A stretch of DNA of 64,000 bases from Ridgeia piscesae (GCA_025642075.2 JAODUO010000428.1:16001-80000); one strand, 5' to 3'. Positions 11,601 to 23,775 are shown, counted from the stretch's first letter. Numbers and translations: made by a program. The notes: a model not told the origin generated them from the letters alone.

Positions 11601-14140
11601 CAGTCACTTCTGTGATGTCTCCATCAGTCTCTTTCCCTCATTCCCCCTCTGTCCTGCCACAGTCACTTCTGTGATGTCTCCATCAGTCTCTTTCCCTCAT
11701 TCCCACTCTGTCCTGCCACAGTCACTTCTGTGATGTCTCCATCAGTCTCTTTCCCTCATTCCCTCTCTGTCCTGCCACAGTCACTTCTGTGATGTCTCCA
11801 TCGGTCTCTTTCCCTCATTCCCTCTCTGTCCTGCCACAGTCACTTCTGTGATGTCTCCATCGGTCTCTTTCCCTCATTCCCTCTCTGTCCTGCCACAGTC
11901 ACTTCTGTGATGTCTCCATCGGTCTCTTTCCCTCATTCCCTCTCTGTCCTGCCACAGTCACTTCTGTGATGTCTCCATCAGTCTCTTTCCCTCATTCCCC
12001 CTCTGTCCTGCCACAGTCACTTCTGTGATGTCTCCATCGGTCTCTTTCCCTCATTCCCTCTCTGTCCTGCCACAGTCACTTCTGTGATGTCTCCATCAGT
12101 CTCTTTTCCCTCATTCCCCCTCTGTCCTGCCACAGTCACTTCTGTGATGTCTCCATCGGTCTCTTTCCCTCATTCCCTCTCTGTCCTGCCACAGTCACTT
12201 CTGTGATGTCTCCATCAGTCTCTTTCCCTCATTCCCCCTCTGTCCTGCCACAGTCACTTCTGTGATGTCTCCATCGGTCTCTTTCCCTCATTCCCTCTCT
12301 GTCCTGCCACAGTCACTTCTGTGATGTCTCCATCAGTCTCTTTCCCTCATTCCCTCTCTGTCCTGCCACAGTCACTTCTGTGATGTCTCTATCAGTCTCT
12401 TTCCCTCATTCCCTCTCTGTCCTGCCACAGTCACTTCTGTGATGTCTCCATCGGTCTCTTTCCCTCATTCCCTCTCTGTCCTGCCACAGTCACTTCTGTG
12501 ATGTCTCCATCGGTCTCTTTCCCTCATTCCCTCTCTGTCCTGCCACAGTCACTTCTGTGATGTCTCTATCAGTCTCTTTCCCTCATTCCCCCTCTGTCCT
12601 GCCACAGTCACTTCTGTGATGTCTCCATCAGTCTCTTTCCCTCATTCCCCCTCTGTCCTGCCACAGTCACTTCTGTGATGTCTCCATCGATCTCTTTCCC
12701 TCATTCCCTCTCTGTCCTGCCACAGTCACTTCTGTGATGTCTCCATCAGTCTCTTTCCCTCATTCCCCCTCTGTCCTGCCACAGTCACTTCTGTGATGTC
12801 TCCATCAGTCTCTTTCCCTCATTCCCCCTCTGTCCTGCCACAGTCACTTCTGTGATGTCTCCATCAGTCTCTTTCCCTCATTCCCTCTCTGTCCTGCCAC
12901 AGCCACTACTGTGATGTCTCCATCAGTCTCTTTCCCTCATTCCCCCTCTGTCCTGCCACAGTCACTTCTGTGATGTCTCCATCGGTCTCTTTCCCTCATT
13001 CCCTCTCTGCCCTGCCACAGTCACTTCTGTGATGTCTCCATCGGTCTCTTTCCCTCATTCCCTCTCTGTCCTGCCACAGTCACTTCTGTGATGTCTCCAT
13101 CGGTCTCTTTCCCTCATTCCCTCTCTGCCCTGCCACAGTCACTTCTGTGATGGCTCCATCAGTCTCTTTCCCTCATTCCCTCTCTGCCCTGCCACAGTCA
13201 CTTCTGTGATGTCTCCATCAGTCTCTTTCCCTCATTCCCTCTCTGCCCTGCCACAGTCACTTCTGTGATGTCTCCATCAGTCTCTTTCCCTCATTCCCTC
13301 TCTGCCCTGCCACAGTCACTTCTGTGATGTCTCCATCAGTCTCTTTCCCTCATTCCCTCTCTGCCCTGCCACAGTCACTTCTGTGATGTCTCCATCAGTC
13401 TCTTTCCCTCATTCCCTCTCTGCCCTGCCACAGTCACTTCTGTGATGTCTCCATCAGTCTCTTTCCCTCATTCCCTCTCTGCCCTGCCACAGTCACTTCT
13501 GTGATGTCTCCATCAGTCTCTTTCCCTCATTCCCTCTCTGCCCTGCCCAGTCACTTACTGTGATGTCTCCATCAGTCTCTTTCCCTCATTCCCTCTCTGC
13601 CCTGCCACAGTCACTTCTGTGATGTCTCCATCAGTCTCTTTCCCTCATTCCCTCTCTGCCCTGCCACAGTCACTTCTGTGATGTCTCCATCAGTCTCTTT
13701 CCCTCATTCCCTCTCTGCCCTGCCACAGTCACTTCTGTGATGTCTCCATCGGTCTCTTTCCCTCATTCCCTCTCTGCCCTGCCACAGTCACTTCTGTGAT
13801 GTCTCCATCAGTCTCTTTCCCTCATTCCCTCTCTGCCCTGCCACAGTCACTTCTGTGATGTCTCCATCAGTCTCTTTCCCTCATTCCCCCTCTGTCCTGC
13901 CACAGTCACTTCTGTGATGTCTCCATCAGTCTCTTTCCCTCATTCCCTCTCTGCCCTGCCACAGTCACTTCTGTGATGTCTCCATCAGTCTCTTTCCCTC
14001 ATTCCCTCTCTGTCCTTCCCAGTCACTTACTGCGATGTCTCTATCAGTCTCTTTCCCTCATTCCCCCTCTGTCCTTCCCAGTCACTTACTGCGATGTCTC
14101 TATCAGTCTCTTTCCCTCATTCCCTCTCTGTCCTGCCCCA
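8615..14140. repeat. 59-bp minisatellite, about 94 copies
   Basis: This is the largest array in the window. The unit is a pyrimidine tract (tctctttccctcattccctc), then ctgtcctgccacag, then tcacttctgtgatgtctccatcag. Variants are clustered: gccctgcc units dominate 13,000-13,980, and the cactactgcaatg variant recurs exactly every 177 bp at 10661, 10838, 11015 and 11192. Each unit looks like a strong 3' splice acceptor. It is intronic. Open frames across it are products of the repeat. Confidence 0.98.
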
Positions 14141-14199
14141 TTGGCTGCTGGGATGCAGTGATTGAGTGGTCAAGTGTGAGAACGCATCAGGAGCAAAAC

Positions 14200-14600
14200 T
14201 AGATTAGCCTGTGTCGTTTTCGGTTTGAGTAGCGCTCTCAGTGGACATTATCCACCGTCCATCCAGACTCTGAGATAACGGCGGTGTGTTCGGTGGATCA
14301 GTGATTCCGTATTCATCCCTATCACTTCCCCGATCTGCCACTAGAGCACTCGTCGCCGTGGCGCTGGCGTTGGGGCTTGTCTCGTCCGCGCATTAATCAA
14401 AGCGCTGGAATGAATCATTTCACTTGCGATACACCAGCGAAACCCTGGTGGACTACACTGCGATGTTCCGACAGTCAACTTATGCAGCATGGACGATGCA
14501 TAATTCATTACAGTAATGGCAATTGCATTAATTCGCAGTCGGATGCACATCAACGTAGAAAACTGGCCAGATGGCATTTGTGCCTTAAAGGCATCTTAGC
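14200..14600. promoter_or_regulatory. Candidate conserved noncoding element in the 28-kb intron
   Basis: This 400-bp island after the 59-bp array differs sharply in composition. It is CpG-rich near 14270-14400, then AT-rich with clustered TAAT/ATTA homeodomain-type cores between about 14495 and 14535, plus an octamer-like atgcataat. It has no convincing coding frame. Such islands in large introns of animal genes are often enhancers; this is inference from composition. Confidence 0.25.
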
Positions 14601-15180
14601 AGCAGCATCTAATTGGTGTTTGTCGAACCAGTAGTGTCCTCACTGCTCCTGATGTATGATGTGTTGTTAATTCATAAATGTTACCTCTGTAAGAACGTCC
14701 CTTGCACAATACACTTCATGGGTGTTAAAGATTAATCAAAAAATGTTGGTTGCATTATGTTTTATGTGAGCATGCATTATGGTAGGGTTGTAACAAGGCG
14801 CATATTACCCCTCTTAAAATTGCTATATTTGCAACCTTTGAAGTGTGTGAGATGTCATGTACAATTTGGCCGTTCCGGAATTCTCCTTTAAAATGTCTCA
14901 CAAAAGTACTGGATCACCCTAACAGTGGGATCATCCTGGCAGTGGGATTATCTGAACAGTGGGGGATAATCTACTGGGATTATTAAAACCTTCCTGATGA
15001 CTCAACCCTATGGTAGTGGTAGTTGTTGCACTGAGGACGTCATGTCTGTGACACGTTTTTGATTAAAAACTACGAAATGTGGTCATTTCTTTCATGGATC
15101 CTTGTCTACGCACCTAGGTGCAACATTCATGCACAGTTGCACATGCAGCCTCAAGGGTGCACAAACTCGCGCACGCAAGC
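14601..15180. other. Unique intron sequence
   Basis: Nothing recognisable apart from a few short direct repeats of cagtgggat near 14930-14960. Confidence 0.4.
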
Positions 15181-15255
15181 ATGCACACACACACACAGAC
15201 ACACACAGACACACACACACACACATGCGCACGCACGCACACAGCACCACGCACG

Positions 15256-15336
<81 letters not shown>

Positions 15337-15364
15337 CCACACACAGCCACACACAGCCACACAC
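15181..15364. repeat. (CA)n microsatellite
   Basis: Interrupted CA repeat ending in three cacacagcca units. It abuts the next array directly. Confidence 0.95.
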
Positions 15365-17490
15365 CAAGTAGTCTGTGTCACTGTGTCACCAGTTGTACAT
15401 AACCAAGTAGTCTGTGTCACTGTGTCACCAGTTGTACACAACCAAGTAGTCTTTGTCACTGTGTCACCAGTTGTACACAACCAAGTAGTATGTGTCACCG
15501 TGTCACCAGTTGTACACAACCATGTAGTCTGTGTCACTGTGTCACCAGTTGTACACAACCAAGTAGTATGTGTCACTCTGTCACCAGTTGTACACAACCA
15601 AGTAGTCTGTGTCACTGTGTCACCAGTTGTACACAACCAAGCAAGTAGTCGGTGTCACTGTGTCACCAGTTGTACACAACCAAGTAGTCTGTGTCACTGT
15701 GTCACCAGTTGTACACAACCAAGCAAGTAGTCTGTGTCACTGGTGTCACCAGTTGTACACAACCAAGTAGTCTGTGTCACTCTGTCACCAGTTGTACACA
15801 ACCAAGTAGTCTGTGTCACTCTGTCACCAGTTGTACACAACCAAGCAAGTAGTCGGTGTCACTGTGTCACCAGTTGTACACAACCAAGTAGTCTGTGTCA
15901 CTCTGTCACCAGTTGTACACAACCAAGCAAGTAGTCAGTGTCACTCTGTCACCAGTTGTACACAACCAAGTAGTCTGTCACTCTGTCACCAGTTGTACAC
16001 AACCAAGTAGTCTGTGTCACTCTGTCACCAGTTGTACACAACCAAGTAGTCTGTCACTCTGTCACCAGTTGTACACAACCAAGTAGTCTGTGTCACTCTG
16101 TCACCAGTTGTACACAACCAAGCAAGTAGTCGGTGTCACTCTGTCACCAGTTGTACACAACCAAGTAGTCTGTCACTCTGTCACCAGTTGTACACAACCA
16201 AGCAAGTAGTCGGTGTCACTCTGTCACCAGTTGTACACAACCAAGTAGTCTGTGTCACTCTGTCACCAGTTGTACACAACCAAGCAAGTAGTCTGTGTCA
16301 CTCTGTCACCAGTTGTACACAACCAAGTAGTCTGTCACTCTGTCACCAGTTGTACACAACCAAGTAGTCTGTGTCACTCTGTCACCAGTTGTACACAACC
16401 AAGTAGTCTGTCACTCTGTCACCAGTTGTACACAACCAAGTAGTCTGTCACTCTGTCACCAGTTGTACACAACCAAGCAAGTAGTCGGTGTCACTCTGTC
16501 ACCAGTTGTACACAACCAAGTAGTCTGTGTCACTCTGTCACCAGTTGTACACAACCAAGCAAGTAGTCTGTGTCACTCTGTCACCAGTTGTACACAACCA
16601 AGCAAGTAGTCTGTGTCACTCTGTCACCAGTTGTACACAACCAAGCAAGTAGTCTGTGTCACTCTGTCACCAGTTGTACACAACCAAGCAAGTAGTCTGT
16701 GTCACTCTGTCACCAGTTGTACACAACCAAGTAGTCTGTGTCACTCTGTCACCAGTTGTACACAACCAAGCAAGTAGTCGTGTCACTCTGTCACCAGTTG
16801 TACACAACCAAGTAGTCTGTCACTCTGTCACCAGTTGTACACAACCAAGTAGTCTGTGTCACTCTGTCACCAGTTGTACACAACCAAGCAATTTTAAAAG
16901 TTCTGTGTCACTCTGTCACCAGTTGTACACAACCAAGCAAGTAGTCTGTGTCACTCTGTCACCAGTTGTACACAACCAAGTAGTCTGTCACTCTGTCACC
17001 AGTTGTACACAACCAAGTAGTCTGTGTCACTCTGTCACCAGTTGTACACAACCAAGTAGTCTGTCACTCTGTCACCAGTTGTACACAACCAAGTAGTCTG
17101 TGTCACTCTGTCACCAGTTGTACACAACCAAGCAAGTAGTCTGTGTCACTCTGTCACCAGTTGTACACAACCAAGCAAGTAGTCTGTGTCACTCTGTCAC
17201 CAGTTGTACACAACCAAGCAAGTAGTCTGTGTCACTCTGTCACCAGTTGTACACAACCAAGTAGTCTGTGTCACTCTGTCACCAGTTGTACACAACCAAG
17301 CAAGTAGTCTGTGTCACTCTGTCACCAGTTGTACACAACCAAGCAAGTAGTCTGTGTCACTCTGTCACCAGTTGTACACAACCAAGCAAGAAGTCTGTGT
17401 CACTCTGTCACCAGTTGTACACAACCAAGCAAGAAGTCTGTGTCACTCTGTAGCCAGTTGTACACAACCAAGTAGTCTGTCACCAGTTGT
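15365..17490. repeat. 39-bp minisatellite with length variants, about 53 copies
   Basis: The core is tcaccagttgtacacaacca and agtagtctgtgtcactctg. Two indels vary independently: an extra gcaa after ccaa (+4) and loss of gt in ctgtgtcac (-2). Units therefore are 37, 39, 41 or 43 bp, giving a barcode-like order. Near 16890 one unit has an inserted attttaaaagtt. Confidence 0.97.
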
Positions 17491-17900
17491 TGATGTGCCA
17501 TCAAAGATAACAAGGGGTAGATAACTAGATACCCCTGTTATTGGCAATTGCCCCCTGGGGTGGGGAAGGTGGCAGCCGGCCTGATAAGGCCCTGGAATGT
17601 GAGTTGTCCTGTGGATCAGAGTAAACAGTATTCTAGGCCAGAGACCACACCTGTGGACCTGTGTGGTGGAGGGTCACAGGGTGTAAGGACCATAGACCAT
17701 TCCGTAAGAAGTACAGACCGGTCAGTGGGGTGACAGTTTCACCCACAGGTGGACAGGGCAGGATGGGCATTGTCCTGTTAGGTGGTATCATTGGTCATTT
17801 TCTATAGTCAGGTTATTATAACAACCACACCAGGCCTGCCCTGTGTGAGTTTGTTAACTCGGACTGTTGGTTGCAGTTTCTGTAGACAGGGTGATGTCAA
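17491..17900. other. Unique intron sequence
   Basis: Unique sequence rich in short cacaggt/gaccat words. No exon seen. Confidence 0.4.
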
Positions 17901-17979
17901 TAGGGTAGGGTAGGGTAGGGTAGGGTAGGGTAGGGTAGGGTAGGGTAGGGTAGGGTAGGGTAGGGTAGGGTAGGGTAGG
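17901..17979. repeat. (TAGGG)n, about 16 copies
   Basis: Perfect pentamer repeat. It resembles telomeric TTAGGG but lacks one T throughout, and could fold into G-quadruplexes. Confidence 0.97.
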
Positions 17980-18750
17980 CATTAGGATTAACCAAGTCTG
18001 TTCAACCAGATTGTTGTGAATGTCAGTGTGACCTTGCACCATCAGACTGGGGTGACGTTTACTGTTAGGTGACAGTGTGACATGGTGACAATGCTAGTTA
18101 GTCACGTCTGTACCTGGTCCATTGAAGGGCAGGGTGACACCAATCACCCTGTTCTATACTGTAGACCCAAATTCATCTGTCCTGTTCACCCTGCCTTCTC
18201 AAGCCAAGTTGTCCTCTTCTCTCACCCTGCCTGTCTACAGGGGGTGGGGTGGGTCTAGTTCTGTCTACAGCTGACAGTAATTAGATTAGTTAGATACATT
18301 GTAGATTAACTTAGCTACAACCAGGGGCCCTGTGTTCGACAAGGACACCAATTAACCAGTTGTCAAGCAACAAGGACACCTTTCTAGCTGCCCAACAACG
18401 GGGACAGTGATCTATTTGCCCAGCAATGGGGGCAGAGAATGAAATGAACACGTTACCCATCAATATGAGAATGATCCACTTGTCTATTAATGTAAAACAT
18501 ATGCTGACCCGGCAATGATCCAGTTGCCCAAACAGGACAATAATCTGGTTGGCTGATGATGAGGACTGTGATATGGTTATCCAAAGAGGACTTGATTCAG
18601 TTGCTAAACTATGATTGTCGTGTCAGTTGCTAAACAAGGAGAGTGATCCTACTGCCCAACTTTGAAGATGACTGTCAGTTTGGTTCAGACCAACAAGTCA
18701 CCATTCTGTTTGATTTCTGCTGATCAATTTACAAGAGAGAATTGTAGTGG
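17980..18750. other. Unique intron sequence with degenerate short repeats
   Basis: Loose repeats of words such as cagttgccca/caaggaca between 18330 and 18660 suggest an old, decayed array. No exon seen. Confidence 0.4.
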
Positions 18751-19268
18751 CTGTCCCCACCAGCTGATAGTATTTGTGGCCTGTCCCCACCAGCTGATAG
18801 TATTTGTGGCCTGTCCCCACCAGCTGATAGTATTTGTGGCCTGTCCCCACCAGCTGATAGTATTTGTGGCCTGTCCCCACCAGCTCTGATAGTACTTGTG
18901 GCCTATCCCCACCAGCTGATAGTACTTGTGGTCTGTCCCCACCAGCTGATAGTACTTGTGGCCTGTCCCCACCAGCTGATAGTATTTGTTGCCTGTCCCC
19001 ACCAGCTGATAGTATTTGTGGCCTGTCCCCACCAGCTCTGATAGTACTTGTGGTCTATCCCCACCAGCTGATAGTACTTGTGGTCTGTCCCCACCAGCTG
19101 ATAGTACTTGTGGCCTGTCCTCACCAGCTGATAGTATTTGTGGCCTGTCCCCACCAGCTGATAGTACTTGTAGCCTGTCCCCACCAGCTGATAGTATTTG
19201 TGGCCTGTCCCCACCAGCTGATAGTATTTGTGGCCTGTCCCCACCAACTGTAATACTTGTAGCCTGTC
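18751..19268. repeat. 30-bp minisatellite, about 17 copies
   Basis: The unit is ctgtccccaccagctgatag followed by tatttgtggc; a few units have an extra ct. It gives 10-residue spurious peptide repeats. Confidence 0.95.
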
Positions 19269-19353
19269 CCCAGTCAGCTCCTGGCAAAACATGTCACAGA
19301 ATTAAGAACACATTGCGTGTCCATTAGCTGGGATGTTTTTGTGAGACAAACTT

Positions 19354-19578
19354 GCTGTCAACTGTGAGGTCCACCTACTGTCAACCGTGAGGTCCAACCG
19401 CTGTCAACTGTGAGGTCCACCCACTGTCAACTGTGAGGTCCACCCACTGTCAACTGTGAGGTCCACCCACTGTCAACTGTGAGGTCCACCCACTGTCAAC
19501 TGTGAGGTCCACCCGCTGTCAACTGTGAGGTCCACCCGCTGTCAACTGTGAGGTCCACCCACTGTCAACCGTGACGTC
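19354..19578. repeat. 23-bp minisatellite, about 10 copies
   Basis: The unit is ctgtcaactgtgaggtccac followed by cca, with cca/ccg variation. Confidence 0.93.
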
Positions 19579-20762
19579 TAATTGTGAAATGTTTATGGAG
19601 TCACCCACGAAGGCCTGCTCTGTCAGCCGTCATGTTACAAAGTGGTGTCTAGTTGGAATGTTAACTGTTAATCAAGTTTACAAACGTTAAATGTGTCTGA
19701 TGACCTGAAGTAGACTACAAACACACATGTGACATCATTTACACTCACTTCTAAGGCATAACTGACAACATCTATGGTTTTGGAACATCTTTTTTCTCCT
19801 TCTTTTTTACTCGTCCACCCATATTACTACCACAACAGTTTTGACCCGTCCAGATGACCGGTGGCCGGCCCTGCATAAAGCTGTGCTCTGCTGTGTGTTG
19901 TTTACCATAGTCTGTATGTGCCATGTGTTGATGGAGGGGGGTGGTTGTCCCCATATGGTGGGGAATGTTTGCCCAGTGACTTTCCCTGCCTCAGCTGGTT
20001 TTTCCGCCTGAGTCAATGTGACTTTATTGCACTGGGTAAAACATTTGACCAAATGCCGAGTTTTCTGCGTGCAACGAAAAATTGATGATTGTATTGACAC
20101 AAACCAGGAAGTGTGTAACTTAAAAAGAATTAAGATCACTGTTAAGGATTAAAATTGATTTTTAAAGTGCAAAATCAAGTTTAAGAGTGTTAACAACGTT
20201 AGTGAAATGGTCCCCAGGTCTACTTTGTCTAGCCGGGAGTCTGAGACCTGCCCTGGGCGAGTACTGGAGGGAATATGGGGGCAATGTGTTGGGAGGGCTG
20301 ACGGCAGACTCACTGGCTACATGGGATCCTGCTGGGAGATGTCTGTGTCGGTGGCGATGTCAGTGGCGATGTCTGTGTCAGTGGTCTCAGCCGTGGCAGT
20401 GTCGGTGTCAGTGTGTGTTGTATAATCAGCATTGACCAACCGCCCACTATAATTGGTTGACTTTTAAAAATAATCATGACTTTTGTCACGCCAACTAACC
20501 AACTAACCGTGATCAATTGCTAATGTGATTGACCTCGCTGATTACTTTCAATGATTACATTAAAATTTATGAGGTTTCGCTCTTTAATTTTACAATACTC
20601 CCACGGCAGGTGGGACGCTGACAGATGGGAAACTACTCAGTCTAGGACTTGGCTGCCGGCTGTTGTACTAAACTACAGGTTACATAGCATTTAGAGCCTC
20701 TAACAAGTACAGGTGCTACTCGGGATCTTGACTAAGAGGACTGGTTCGAATCCTGTGCTGTG
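19579..20762. other. Unique intron sequence with a tRNA-type B box
   Basis: Mostly unique. GGTTCGAATCC at 20743-20753 matches an RNA polymerase III B box, but no A box or complete cloverleaf can be built upstream. It may be a SINE trace. A short gtctgtgtcggtggcgatgt repeat lies near 20340-20415. Confidence 0.4.
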
Positions 20763-22830
20763 ATGGGCAGTTATAGCCTCCAAGTACAGGGGGTACTTGG
20801 AACAGATGAGGGCAGTTAGAGCCTCCAAGTACAGGGGGTACTTGGAACAGATGAGGGCAGTTATAGCCTCCAAGTACAGGGGGTACTTGGAGCAGATGAG
20901 GGCAGTTATAGCCTCCAAGTACAGGGGGTACTTGGAACAGTTGAGGGCAGTTAGAGCCTCCAAGTACAGGGTGTACTTGGAACAGATGAGGGCAGTTAGA
21001 GCCTCCAAGTACAGGGGGTACTTGGAACAGATGAGGGCAGTTATAGCCTCCAAGTACAGGGGGTACTTGGAGCAGATGAGGGCAGTTAGAGCCTCCAAGT
21101 ACAGGGGGTACTTGGAACAGTTGAGGGCAGTTATAGCCTCCAAGTACAGGGGGTACTTGGAACAGATGAGGGCAGTTAGAGCCTCCAAGTACAGGGGGTA
21201 CTTGGAACAGTTGAGGGCAGTTAGAGCCTCCAAGTACAGGGGGTACTTGGAACAGTTGAGGGCAGTTATAGCCTCCAAGTACAGGGGGTACTTGGAACAG
21301 TTGAGGGCAGTTATAGCCTCCAAGTACAGGGGGTACTTGGAACAGTTGAGGGCAGTTAGAGCCCCCAAGTACAGGGGGTACTTGGAACAGTTGAGGGCAG
21401 TTAGAGCCTCCAAGTACAGGGGGTACTTGGAACAGTTGAGGGCAGTTATAGCCTCCAAGTACAGGGGGTACTTGGAACAGTTGAGGGCAGTTATAGCCTC
21501 CAAGTACAGGGGGTACTTGGAACAGTTGAGGGCAGTTAGAGCCTCCAAGTACAGGGGGTACTTGGAACAGATGAGGGCAGTTAGAGCCTCCAAGTACAGG
21601 GGGTACTTGGAACAGATTTAGGGCAGTTAGAGCCTCCAAGTACAGGGGGTACTTGGAACAGTTGAGGGCAGTTATAGCCTCCAAGTACAGGGGGTACTTG
21701 GAACAGTTGAGGGCAGTTAGAGCCTCCAAGTACAGGGGGTACTTGGAACAGTTGAGGGCAGTTAGAGCCTCCAAGTACAGGGGGTACTTGGAACAGATGA
21801 GGGCAGTTAGAGCCTCCAAGTACAGGGGGTACTTGGAACAGATGAGGGCAGTTAGAGCCTCCAAGTACAGGGGGTACTTGGAACAGATGAGGGCAGTTAG
21901 AGCCTCCAAGTACAGGGGGTACTTGGAACAGATGAGGGCAGTTAGAGCCTCCAAGTACAGGGGGTACTTGGAACAGATGAGGGCAGTTAGAGCCTCCAAG
22001 TACAGGGGGTACTTGGAACAGATGAGGGCAGTTAGAGCCTCCAAGTACAGGGGGTACTTGGAACAGATGAGGGCAGTTAGAGCCTCCAAGTACAGGGGGT
22101 ACTTGGAGCAGATGAGGGCAGTTAGAGCCTCCAAGTACAGGGGGTACTTGGAGCAGATGAGGGCAGTTAGAGCCTCCAAGTACAGGGGGTACTTGGAACA
22201 GATGAGGGCAGTTAGAGCCTCCAAGTACAGGGGGTACTTGGAACAGATGAGGGCAGTTAGAGCCTCCAAGTACAGGGGGTACTTGGAGCAGATGAGGGCA
22301 GTTAGAGCCCCAAGTACAGGGGGTACTTGGAACAGATGAGGGCAGTTAGAGCCTCCAAGTACAGGGGGTACTTGGAACAGATGAGGGCAGTTATAGCCTC
22401 CAAGTACAGGGGGTACTTGGAACAGATGAGGGCAGTTAGAGCCTCCAAGTACAGGGGGTACTTGGAACAGATGAGGGCAGTTAGAGCCTCCAAGTACAGG
22501 GGGTACTTGGAGCAGATGGGGAGGAGCTAGGGGTTTCAGAGGGGGGAACTCCAAGTACAGGGGGTACTTGGAGCAGATGAGGGCAGTTAGAGCCCCCAAG
22601 TACAGGGGGTACTTGGAGCAGATGAGGGCAGTTAGAGCCTCCAAGTACAGGGGGTACTTGGAGCAGATGAGGGCAGTTAGAGCCTCCAAGTACAGGGGGT
22701 ACTTGGAACAGATGAGGGCAGTTAGAGCCTCCAAGTACAGGGGGTACTTGGAACAGATGAGGCCAGTTAGAGCCTCCACGTACAGGTGCTACTTGGAGCA
22801 GATGAGGGCAGTTAGAGCATCCAAGTACAT
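20763..22830. repeat. 45-bp minisatellite with internal hairpin, about 46 copies
   Basis: The unit is ttagagcctccaagtacagg, gggtacttggaacagatgag and ggcag. It contains CCAAGTAC-agggg-GTACTTGG, a perfect 8-bp stem with a 5-base loop. Common variants are aca-gatg/gttg and tta-gag/tag. A degenerate unit interrupts it near 22,520-22,555. Since 45 is divisible by three, both strands carry very long spurious frames, up to 687 codons. Confidence 0.98.
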
Positions 22831-22910
22831 TTTCCCCATTCATGTACACATTTTAGCTCTGTGCTGTAGCATTACTGGATTTACGTGAAAGTGTAAATTT
22901 ATAATTAGCC

Positions 22911-23000
22911 CCAGTAGGTGGCAGTGTTTTGCCCTTGTGGTGGTGATTGGTGAAACTGTATTTCCACTCACACTGGATGGCTAACAGTGCCACCTACTGG
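22911..23000. promoter_or_regulatory. Pair of CTCF-like motifs in opposite orientation
   Basis: CCAGTAGGTGGCAG (22911-22924, plus) and GTGCCACCTACTGG (22987-23000, minus) both fit the CTCF core CCASYAGRKGGCRS at all 14 positions. Together they make an imperfect inverted repeat with about 60 bp between arms. A third, weaker copy is GTGCCCTCTATTGG at 23130-23143. They lie just after the 45-bp array. Confidence 0.4.
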
Positions 23001-23480
23001 GATGTTTATGATGAACGGCTGATGTTGGTATTTACTCGCTCGTAGTTTGAAGCAAACGTAAACTGGCTGGTCTTCTGCGTATGTTTCCTGTGTTAGTCTC
23101 GGTTGTGGTTGTATCGACTGACTACAGTGGTGCCCTCTATTGGTTTGCTATATTTGAGCAGTTCCGTTGACTCGATACATGTGTTGCTGTTCGGACAGCT
23201 TGACTTGTCACATGAATCGATGCGAAAAAAATTTCTGCGATTACACAGATATCGCACATTGCAATATTTCTATTTCAACCGGGAATTGCTAGACTAAGAT
23301 TTGATAAATAATGGTGGCTACTGTGGCCGTTGTCATGGGAATGGGTGGAATTAGACGTATTGATCCTCGCTAAAGGTGTACTTACAGGTCATGTGGCTAC
23401 ATTGCTACTTTTGTAGCAGAAGATAATGTCAGCTGGAGTGACACTCGACACAGCGGTCCCTAGATACTGTGACACTACAC
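23001..23480. other. Unique intron sequence
   Basis: Unique. A short open frame at 23103-23297 has no recognisable protein. Confidence 0.4.
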
Positions 23481-23775
23481 AAGGGGTCAGACCACATTAA
23501 GTCATTGCACAGGGGTCAGACCACATTAAGTCATTGCACAGGGGTCAGACCACATTTAAGTCATTGCACAGGGGTCAGACCACATTAAGTCATTGCACAG
23601 GGGTCAGACCACATTAAGTCATTGCACAGGGGTCAGACCACATTAAGTCATTGCACAGGGGTCAGACCACATTAGTCATTGCACAGGGGTCAGACCACAT
23701 TAAGTCATTGCACAGGGGTCAGACCACATTAAGTCATTGCACAGGGGTCAGACCACATTAAGTCATTGCACAAGG
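23481..23775. repeat. 29-bp minisatellite, about 10 copies
   Basis: The unit is ggggtcagaccacattaagt followed by cattgcaca, nearly perfect. Confidence 0.95.

Noticed and set aside
8615..17490. CRISPR array from regularly repeated units
   Set aside because: Units are contiguous without unique spacers and the window is a eukaryotic gene; these are minisatellites.
20700..20760. tRNA gene suggested by GGTTCGAATCC
   Set aside because: Only the B box and a mismatched T arm are present; no A box, anticodon arm or acceptor stem can be built.
20700..22888. Antisense open frame of 687 codons and sense frames of up to 274 codons
   Set aside because: They read the 45-bp minisatellite, whose length is divisible by three. 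No start context, splice sites or family match.
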